Positions 58,057-64,000 of a stretch of 64,000 nucleotides of DNA are shown one piece after another; the stretch's first letter is position 1; the number at the start of each line of letters is the position of its first letter. The notes beneath the pieces were generated by a model. It made no database searches. It was not told the DNA's origin and saw nothing but the letters and a program-made list of their open reading frames with translations. Source of the stretch: Gemmatimonadaceae bacterium. GTDB lineage: Bacteria > Gemmatimonadota > Gemmatimonadetes > Gemmatimonadales > Gemmatimonadaceae. Location of the stretch: contig WYBP01000018.1 of NCBI GenBank assembly GCA_011525845.1, positions 1 to 64,000 of the forward strand. The letters are read 5' to 3'. A program made the translations under genes and the position numbers.

Positions 58057-60249
58057 ATGAGTGCACACGTCGAATCGTTCTCCTATGATGACGCGATCGT
58101 CCGCAAGTTCCTCTGGGCCACCTTCATCTGGGGGCTCGTGGGGATGCTGGTGGGGCTGGTCATCGCCCTCCAGCTCGCGTCGCCCTGGTTCAACTTCGAC
58201 ACCGCCTGGCTCTCGTTCGGCCGCCTGCGACCGCTGCACACGAACGCGGTGATCTTCGCGTTCGCCGGGAACGCGATCTTCACCGGCGCCTACTACTCCA
58301 CGCAGCGCCTGCTCAAGACGCGGATGTTCTCCGACGGCTTGAGCAGCTTCCACTTCTGGGGGTGGCAGGCGATCATCGTCGCCGCCGCCATCACCCTCCC
58401 CCTCGGCTTCACGCAGGCCAAGGAGTACGCCGAGCTCGAGTGGCCGATCGACATCGCGATCGCGGTGGTCTGGGTGGCCTTCGCCGTGAACTTCTTCGGC
58501 ACGCTGGCGCGGCGGCGCGAGCGGCACATCTACGTGGCGATCTGGTTCTACATCGCCTCGATCGTCACGGTCGCGATCCTCCACATCTTCAACAACCTCA
58601 GCCTGCCGGCGGGGCTCCTGAAGAGCTACCCGATCTACGCGGGGGTGCAGGACGCGTTCATGCAGTGGTGGTACGGGCACAACGCGGTCGCGTTCTTCCT
58701 CACCACTCCCTTCCTCGGCCTGATGTACTACTTCATGCCGAAGGCGGCCGAGCGGCCGGTGTACTCGTACAAGCTCTCGATCCTCCACTTCTGGACGATC
58801 GTCTTCCTCTACATCTGGGCGGGCCCGCACCACCTGCACTACACCGCGCTCCCGGACTGGGCCTCCACGCTCGGGATGCTCTTCTCGGTGATGCTCTGGA
58901 TGCCCTCCTGGGGCGGGATGATCAACGGCCTGCTCACGCTCCGCGGCGCCTGGCACAAGGTGGCCGAGGAGCCGGTGCTCAAGTTCTTCGTGGTGGCGAT
59001 CACCGCGTACGGGATGAGCACCTTCGAGGGACCGATGCTCTCGGTGAAGAGCGTGAACTCGCTGGCGCACTACACCGACTGGATCATCGCGCACGTGCAC
59101 ACCGGCGCGCTCGGCTGGAACGGCTTTATGACGTTCGGCATGATCTACTGGCTGGCGCCACGTCTCTTCCAGGCGCCCCTCTTCTCGAAGAAGCTCGCCG
59201 AGCTCCACTTCTGGATCGCGACCTTCGGGATCCTGCTCTACGTGGCCGCGATCTACTCGGCGGGCATCACGCAGGGGCTGATGTGGCGTGCGTTCGACGA
59301 GACGGGGCGGCTCGCCTACCCCGACTTCGTGGAGACCGTGGTGCGGCTGATCCCGATGTACTGGGTGCGCGTCGCGGGCGGCACGCTCTACATCATCGGG
59401 ATGTGCGTCTTCGGCTACAACATCCTGCGCACCTGGATGGCGCGCCCGAAGACGTACGACGTGCCCGTGGTCTCGGCACCGAAGCTGCCGGCCACCTACG
59501 TGGACCCGACACCCGTGCCGGCGGGTGCGGGACTCTGGGCGCGCTTCGCCGCGGCCCGGTGGCACCACCGGTGGGAGCGGCTCCCGCTCACCTTCACGGT
59601 GATGGTGGTGCTGGCCGTGGTGGTGGCCTCGCTCGCCGAGATCCTGCCGACCTTCCTGATCCGGTCGAACGTGCCGACGATCGCGAGCGTGAAGCCGTAC
59701 ACGCCGCTCGAGCTCGCGGGACGCGACCTGTACATCCGCGAGGGATGCTTCAACTGCCACTCGCAGATGGTGCGCCCGCTGCGGCACGAGACGGAGCGGT
59801 GGGGCGAGTACTCCAAGCCCGGGGAGTTCGTCTACGACCACCCGTTCCTGTGGGGGTCGCGGCGGATCGGGCCCGACCTCGCGCGCGTGGGCGGGAAGTA
59901 CCCCGACCTCTGGCACGTGCGGCACTTCGAGGAGCCGCAGGCGCTGGTCCAGAACTCGATCATGCCGTCGTACGCGCATCTGGGGAGGGCGCCGCTCGAC
60001 TTCGAGGGCATCCAGGCGCGGGTGGACGCGATGGTGATGCTCGGCGTCCCGTACGGGGACGCCGTGCGAGACGCACCGGGCCAGGCGCGCGAGCAGGCGC
60101 GGACGATGGCGGAGGCGATCGCCGCGTCAGGCGGCCCCGCCGGGATTGGTGACCGCGAGGTGATCGCGCTGATCGCCTACATGCAGCGGCTCGGGAAGGA
60201 CATCAAGCAGGCCCCGCCGGTGACGGCGGAGGCGGGAGCGCGGCCATGA
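58057..60249 (+). CDS. ccoN: Fused cbb3-type cytochrome oxidase subunits I and II (CcoN-CcoO)
   Basis: 730 residues. Residues 1-480 are CcoN with about twelve helices: haem ligand H61 in RPLHTNAVIF, CuB ligand H208 in WYGHNAVAFF, H258-H259 in GPHHLHY, and AYGMSTFEGPMLS. Residues 500-730 are CcoO: a membrane anchor (VMVVLAVVVASLAEILP) and haem-c motif CFNCH (564-568). The fusion is one continuous frame. It catalyses proton-pumping oxygen reduction at high affinity. Its stop overlaps the ccoQ start by four bases. Confidence 0.95.
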   Translation: MSAHVESFSYDDAIVRKFLWATFIWGLVGMLVGLVIALQLASPWFNFDTAWLSFGRLRPLHTNAVIFAFAGNAIFTGAYYSTQRLLKTRMFSDGLSSFHFWGWQAIIVAAAITLPLGFTQAKEYAELEWPIDIAIAVVWVAFAVNFFGTLARRRERHIYVAIWFYIASIVTVAILHIFNNLSLPAGLLKSYPIYAGVQDAFMQWWYGHNAVAFFLTTPFLGLMYYFMPKAAERPVYSYKLSILHFWTIVFLYIWAGPHHLHYTALPDWASTLGMLFSVMLWMPSWGGMINGLLTLRGAWHKVAEEPVLKFFVVAITAYGMSTFEGPMLSVKSVNSLAHYTDWIIAHVHTGALGWNGFMTFGMIYWLAPRLFQAPLFSKKLAELHFWIATFGILLYVAAIYSAGITQGLMWRAFDETGRLAYPDFVETVVRLIPMYWVRVAGGTLYIIGMCVFGYNILRTWMARPKTYDVPVVSAPKLPATYVDPTPVPAGAGLWARFAAARWHHRWERLPLTFTVMVVLAVVVASLAEILPTFLIRSNVPTIASVKPYTPLELAGRDLYIREGCFNCHSQMVRPLRHETERWGEYSKPGEFVYDHPFLWGSRRIGPDLARVGGKYPDLWHVRHFEEPQALVQNSIMPSYAHLGRAPLDFEGIQARVDAMVMLGVPYGDAVRDAPGQAREQARTMAEAIAASGGPAGIGDREVIALIAYMQRLGKDIKQAPPVTAEAGARP

Positions 60250-60440
60250 AGCTCTCCGACGTGATGAGCGCGGCGGGGCTCTCCGGCTACGCGATCGTGG
60301 CCCTGCTGCTCTTCGTGATCGCCTTCCTCGCGATCGTGGTGCGGACCTTCGCGCCGGGCTCGGCCGCGCGCCATGCGCGCGACGCCCGGCTTCCACTCGA
60401 CGACGATGAACCGGGGCCCGCCGTGCGGGCCGGGGAGTGA
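60246..60440 (+). CDS. ccoQ: CcoQ/FixQ-like small subunit
   Basis: 64 residues. A single membrane helix (GYAIVALLLFVIAFLAIVVRTFAP) and a charged C-terminal tail fit CcoQ, which stabilises the cbb3 complex. It overlaps both ccoNO (ATGA) and ccoP (GTGA) by four bases. Confidence 0.8.
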   Translation: MKLSDVMSAAGLSGYAIVALLLFVIAFLAIVVRTFAPGSAARHARDARLPLDDDEPGPAVRAGE

Positions 60441-61021
60441 CCGTGGCGGACCAGGAACAGGACCGGCTGCTGGACCACGACTACGACGGCATCCGGGAGT
60501 ACGACAACCCGATGCCGCGCTGGTGGCTCTGGATCTTCTATGCGACGATCGTCTTCGTGCCCGTCTACTACCTCCTGCCGGGCAGCATGGGAGCGGGACC
60601 CGGGATGGTCGCGGAGTACGAGGCGGAGGTCGCCGCGTACGAGGCGTCCCGGCCGGCAGCGGGGGATGGCGGCGCGTCCGGGGAGGCATTGCTCGCCCTC
60701 GCGTCCGACCCCACGGCGCTCGCGAACGGGAAGTCGCTCTACGACATGAACTGCGCGGTCTGCCACCGCGCCGACGGGGGCGGACTCATCGGCCCCAACC
60801 TGACCGACGACGCGTGGCTGCACGGGAGCGCACCGACCGCGATCCACGCGACGATCGCGAACGGCGTGCTCGAGAAGGGGATGCCCCCCTGGGACCGGCT
60901 CCTCAAGCCCGAGCAGGTGAACGCGGTCACGGCCTACGTGATCTCGCTGCGCGGGACCAACCCGCCGGCGCCCAAGGCGCCGGAGGGCGTGGTGGAGACG
61001 CCCGCGCCGCCGGGGTCATGA
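60437..61021 (+). CDS. ccoP: Mono-haem CcoP subunit of cbb3 oxidase
   Basis: 194 residues from GTG 60437. The N-terminal FixP signature DYDGIREYDNPMPRWW is followed by a membrane helix (LWIFYATIVFVPVYYLL). A single cytochrome c domain has CAVCH (106-110) and a GMPPW methionine ligand. Canonical proteobacterial CcoP carries two haem c groups; only one motif is present here. It passes electrons into the CcoN-CcoO core. Confidence 0.93.
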   Translation: MTVADQEQDRLLDHDYDGIREYDNPMPRWWLWIFYATIVFVPVYYLLPGSMGAGPGMVAEYEAEVAAYEASRPAAGDGGASGEALLALASDPTALANGKSLYDMNCAVCHRADGGGLIGPNLTDDAWLHGSAPTAIHATIANGVLEKGMPPWDRLLKPEQVNAVTAYVISLRGTNPPAPKAPEGVVETPAPPGS

Positions 61022-61037
61022 GGGTGGGGAGCGGGCG

Positions 61038-62426
61038 TTGAGCGTCCCCGCCGCGTCCGGCCGCGTCCTCGCGACGCTGAACGAGGACGGCTCGCGCCGC
61101 TGGATCCGGCCCAAGCCGGCGTCCGGCCGCTGGCTGATCCGGCGTCGCGCCGTGGCCTATGCGCTGATCGCGCTCTTCCTCGCGATCCCGCACCTGCGGC
61201 TGGGCGGGAAGCCCTGGATCCTGCTCGACCTCCCGCACCGGGAGTTCACCTTCTTCGGCACCACCTTCCTGCCGACGGACACGCTCCCGCTGATGCTGCT
61301 CTTCGTGAGCTCGCTCATCGGGATCTTCCTGCTCACGGCGCTCTTCGGGCGCGTCTGGTGCGGGTGGGCCTGCCCGCAGACGGTGTGGATGGAGTTCATC
61401 TTCCGGCCGATCGAGCGCCTCGTCGAGGGGGGCTGGAACGCCTCGCGCGTGCTCGACCGCGACCGGCGGTGGTTCGCACCGCGCCGCGTGCTCAAGGTCG
61501 CGATCTACGCGGTGATCGCGGCCATCCTCGGCAACACCTTCCTCGCCTACTTCGTGGGCACGGACGCGCTCCGCGGCTGGGTGCTGCAGTCCCCCTTCGA
61601 GCATCCCACGCCCTTCGTCGTGATGGCCGTGACGACGCTCCTCGTCTTCCTCGACTTCGCCTGGTTCCGCGAGCAGACCTGCCTCGTGGCCTGCCCGTAC
61701 GGCCGCTGGCAGTCGGCGCTGCTGGACCGGCAGTCGGTGATCGTCGCGTACGATGCTGGGCGCGGCGAGCCGCGCGGCAGGGGAGCGGGCGCGCGTCCCG
61801 GCCTCGGCGACTGCGTGGACTGCAACGCCTGCGTGAACACCTGTCCCACGGGGATCGACATCCGCGACGGGCTGCAGATGGAGTGCATCCACTGCACGCA
61901 ATGCGCGGATGCGTGCGACGACATCATGGCCAAGGTGGGGAAGCCCGCCGGACTCATCCGGTACAGCTCGCAGGCCGCGCTCGCGGGCCAGCCCCCGCGG
62001 ATCCTCCGCGCGCGCACCGTGCTCTACCCGCTGGCGTTCACGCTCGTGTTCGGGGCGTTCGTGCTCTCGCTCGCCACCCGCTCACCCGCCGACATCACGC
62101 TGCTGGGCGGCCTCGGCGCTCCCTTCACGCGTGACGCGGCCGGGCAGGTGGTCAACCAGGTGCGGATCAAGGTGGCCAACCGGACGCGGGAGGACCGCAC
62201 GTACACGATCGCCTTCCTGGATGAGCCGGGGGCGCAGTTCATCGCGCCCGAGAACCCCGTGCGGGTGGGGGCGGGACGGACCGTCACCACCACCGTCTTC
62301 GTGGTGGAGCCGGGGGACCGCTTCCGCGAGGGCGAGCGCGCCGTCCGCTTCCGCGTGAGCGACGGCGATTCCTTCACCCGAGAGTTCGCGTGGCGCCTGA
62401 TCGGCCCGCGCGCGGAGGCCCGATGA
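61038..62426 (+). CDS. ccoG: CcoG/FixG iron-sulfur maturation protein
   Basis: 462 residues from TTG 61038, with no in-frame ATG near. Helices at about 37-52, 85-108 and 155-210 flank CGWACPQTVW. Two 4Fe-4S cluster motifs (CVDCNACVNTCP and CIHCTQCADACD) follow. A C-terminal Ig-like FixG_C domain (VNQVRIKVANRTREDRTYTI) sits on the periplasmic side. CcoG is a copper reductase thought to deliver Cu(I) during cbb3 assembly. Confidence 0.93.
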   Translation: MSVPAASGRVLATLNEDGSRRWIRPKPASGRWLIRRRAVAYALIALFLAIPHLRLGGKPWILLDLPHREFTFFGTTFLPTDTLPLMLLFVSSLIGIFLLTALFGRVWCGWACPQTVWMEFIFRPIERLVEGGWNASRVLDRDRRWFAPRRVLKVAIYAVIAAILGNTFLAYFVGTDALRGWVLQSPFEHPTPFVVMAVTTLLVFLDFAWFREQTCLVACPYGRWQSALLDRQSVIVAYDAGRGEPRGRGAGARPGLGDCVDCNACVNTCPTGIDIRDGLQMECIHCTQCADACDDIMAKVGKPAGLIRYSSQAALAGQPPRILRARTVLYPLAFTLVFGAFVLSLATRSPADITLLGGLGAPFTRDAAGQVVNQVRIKVANRTREDRTYTIAFLDEPGAQFIAPENPVRVGAGRTVTTTVFVVEPGDRFREGERAVRFRVSDGDSFTREFAWRLIGPRAEAR

Positions 62427-62965
62427 CCGACAAGCGTGGGGCCTACTGGCCCTGGCTCCTGACCCTGGCGCTCCTCTTCACGGTGAGTGCCAACGTGGTG
62501 ATGCTCTTCGCCGCGAACTCCGACCGGAACGGTTCCGTGGTGGAGCCGGACTACTACCGCAAGGCGGTGGCGTGGGATTCCACCATGGCGCGCCGCGCGG
62601 CGAGCGACCGGCTCGGCTGGCATGCGACGGCGACGGTGGAGCGCTCCGTGGCCGGGGTGGCGAGCGCCGGCGAGGTGGTGGTCCGGATCACGGACGCCGC
62701 GGGTGCGGCGGTGCAGGGCGCGACCGTGACGGCGACCCTGATCCACAACCTGGACGCCGGCCACCCGACCGTGCTGTCGCTGCGCGAGGCGCCGGGGGGT
62801 GGCTACGCTGCGCGCGCCCCGATCGCCCACCCCGGACGCTGGGAGGTGCGCATCGAGGCCGAGCGCGCCGGGGCGCGCTTCCTCGCCACCGAGATCGTCG
62901 ATGCGCGTGAGGGCCCGCGCGAGGGCCCGCGCGAGGGTCCGCGCGAGGCGCCGCGCCGGCCGTGA
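62423..62965 (+). CDS. fixH: FixH-family cbb3 maturation protein
   Basis: 180 residues, starting in an ATGA overlap with ccoG. An N-terminal helix (WPWLLTLALLFTVSANVVMLF) is followed by DYYRKAVAWDSTMA and a beta-sandwich extracytoplasmic domain. The C-terminus is a tandem repeat of EGPR units encoded by about 3.5 copies of a 12-base repeat (62910-62957). FixH/CcoH assists copper insertion into the oxidase. Its stop overlaps the next GTG start. Confidence 0.9.
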   Translation: MTDKRGAYWPWLLTLALLFTVSANVVMLFAANSDRNGSVVEPDYYRKAVAWDSTMARRAASDRLGWHATATVERSVAGVASAGEVVVRITDAAGAAVQGATVTATLIHNLDAGHPTVLSLREAPGGGYAARAPIAHPGRWEVRIEAERAGARFLATEIVDAREGPREGPREGPREAPRRP

Positions 62966-63693
62966 TCGCCCTCGCGGCCTCCGTCTTCGTGGCCGGCCTC
63001 CTGGGCAGCGTGCACTGCGCGGCCATGTGCGGGAGCTTCGCCTGCCTCGCGTCGGGCGGGGACGCCTCGCCGGCGCGCGCCGCGTGGCGGAGCACGGCCG
63101 CGTACAACGGCGGCCGGTTGCTCTCCTACGTGCTGCTGGGGACGCTGGCGGGCGCGGCCGGCGCGGGGCTCGACCGGGCCGGGGCCGTCGTCGGCCTCGC
63201 TCGGCCGGCGACGATCGTGGCGGGCGGCCTCCTGGTCGCGTGGGGGACGGCCACGCTGCTCGCGGCGTTCGGGGTGCGCGTGCCGGCGCTCGCGGTGCCA
63301 CCCGGGCTCGCGGCCCGCGTGGCGCGCGCCGTGCGTGCGGTGCAGGCTCGGCCGCCCGCGGTGCGGGGTGTCGCGATCGGGGCGCTCACGGCCGCGCTCC
63401 CCTGCGGCTGGCTCTACGCGTTCGTCGCGACCTCGGCCGCCGCCGGCAGTGCCGCGGGGGGAGCGCTGGTCATGGCCGCCTTCTGGACCGGGACGCTCCC
63501 GATGATGGCGGCCCTCGGACTCGGCGCCCAGCGGCTCCTCGGGCCGGCACGCCGCCGGCTCCCGGCGCTCACGGCGGCCGTCCTCGTCGTGCTGGGCCTG
63601 CTCACCGTCGCCGGGCGCTTCACGCCCGCCGTGGCCTCGGTCACCGGCGCGGGCCCCACCATGGAGGCCCATGGGCAGCACGGCGGTCGCTGA
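62962..63693 (+). CDS. UreH/TauE-like membrane protein of cbb3 cluster
   Basis: 243 residues from GTG 62962 with about six helices. It opens FVAGLLGSVHCAAMCGSFACL, a histidine/cysteine motif typical of the UreH-like/DsbD_2 family, and has GALTAALPCGWLYAFVA in the middle. Such proteins appear in cco clusters next to CcoI/CopA and are proposed to handle copper. The C-terminus ends MEAHGQHGGR, and the downstream ATPase gene begins inside it (23-base overlap). Confidence 0.85.
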   Translation: MIALAASVFVAGLLGSVHCAAMCGSFACLASGGDASPARAAWRSTAAYNGGRLLSYVLLGTLAGAAGAGLDRAGAVVGLARPATIVAGGLLVAWGTATLLAAFGVRVPALAVPPGLAARVARAVRAVQARPPAVRGVAIGALTAALPCGWLYAFVATSAAAGSAAGGALVMAAFWTGTLPMMAALGLGAQRLLGPARRRLPALTAAVLVVLGLLTVAGRFTPAVASVTGAGPTMEAHGQHGGR

Positions 63694-64000
63694 GCCCGGG
63701 GCGGTCGCGACCACCTGCGCGCACTGCGGTCTCGATGCGCTGGGAGGCGAGGCGCGCGAGTGCGAGGGACTCCTGTACTGCTGCGCCGGCTGCGAGACCG
63801 CCGCCGCCGTCATCCGCGAGTGCGGGCTCGAGGGCTTCTACGACCTCCCCGAGCGCCGGGGCGTCGCGGTGCGATCGAGCGGCCGGAGCTTCGCCGAGTT
63901 CGACCACGAGGCGTTCGAGGCGGCGCACGTCACGCACACGCGCGACGGGCTCGCGGAGGTCGCGCTCTACCTGGAGGGCGTGCACTGCGCCTCCTGTGTC
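63671..64000 (+). CDS. ccoI: CcoI-type copper-translocating P-type ATPase, N-terminus only
   Basis: Starts at ATG 63671 and runs off the window (110 residues visible). The cysteine-rich N-terminal segment TCAHCGLDALGG...LLYCCAGCETAAAVI is the metal-binding domain found ahead of CcoI-type ATPases. It is followed by YLEGVHCASCV, the CxxC copper-binding motif of an HMA domain. The ATPase would pump Cu(I) for the cbb3 active site. The transporter core lies outside the window. Confidence 0.87.
   Translation, partial: MGSTAVAEPGAVATTCAHCGLDALGGEARECEGLLYCCAGCETAAAVIRECGLEGFYDLPERRGVAVRSSGRSFAEFDHEAFEAAHVTHTRDGLAEVALYLEGVHCASCV

Overview
The window is about 70% G+C, coding-dense and laid out in short overlapping operons. 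The gene mix is SusC/SusD outer-membrane uptake, secreted sortilin-like and M14 hydrolases, a vanadium-haloperoxidase-like/CRTAC1 pair, a TolC/MacA/MacB-type export operon, a fused CcoN-CcoO oxidase and a large exopolysaccharide (EPS) locus. Together these suggest a Gram-negative soil or sediment bacterium, most likely Gemmatimonadota. That placement is inference from gene content, not from a marker gene. The first 211 bases are almost pure G/C homopolymer and look like a contig-edge artefact.

Region 1 (1-29.9 kb) is an EPS/cell-surface locus. It holds an ATP-grasp ligase (cut at the edge), an SGNH hydrolase, a mutarotase-like protein and a GT2-dehydrogenase fusion. Next come three paralogous secreted proteins sharing a ~250-residue C-terminal domain of unknown function, then a DegT aminotransferase, a FemAB-like transferase, a GT2, a VanZ-like protein, two GT4 enzymes and a polysaccharide deacetylase. 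An O-antigen-polymerase-like protein is translationally coupled to aroF, chorismate mutase and tyrA. A soluble histidine kinase and a sigma-54 activator with an intact GAFTGA loop follow, then a Wzc-type tyrosine kinase, a receiver-GGDEF protein with a degenerate active site, and an SLBB export protein. The set resembles exosortase-associated EPS loci, but no exosortase is visible here.

The strongest regulatory signal is at 6.9-7.2 kb. A promoter shared with the neighbouring paralog is followed by a leader that matches the class-I c-di-GMP (GEMM) riboswitch. The aptamer's 3' strand can instead pair into a terminator hairpin. The gene downstream encodes an Ig-like, multi-domain surface protein.

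Region 2 (29.9-49.3 kb) encodes secreted and outer-membrane proteins: a 1,121-residue sortilin-type beta-propeller protein with a polyglycine microsatellite, a double-PDZ protein, the haloperoxidase-like lipoprotein coupled to a 1,260-residue FG-GAP/ASPIC lipoprotein, an Ig/PPC lipoprotein, a SusC/SusD pair, a plug-only TonB-receptor-like protein and a large M14 carboxypeptidase. Strong hairpin terminators separate these units.

Region 3 (49.4-57.1 kb) has the potassium transporter Kup, then a six-gene minus-strand operon: ECF sigma factor, membrane anti-sigma candidate, Spy/CpxP-like protein, TolC-like channel, MacA-like adaptor and MacB-like permease. No ATP-binding subunit is present.

Region 4 (57.2-64 kb) has an HD-domain protein divergent from a cbb3 oxidase operon: ccoNO fusion, ccoQ, mono-haem ccoP, ccoG, fixH, a TauE/UreH-like membrane protein and the start of a CcoI-type copper ATPase. 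The operon appears to encode both the oxidase and its copper/maturation machinery. No tRNA, rRNA, CRISPR array or insertion sequence was seen.
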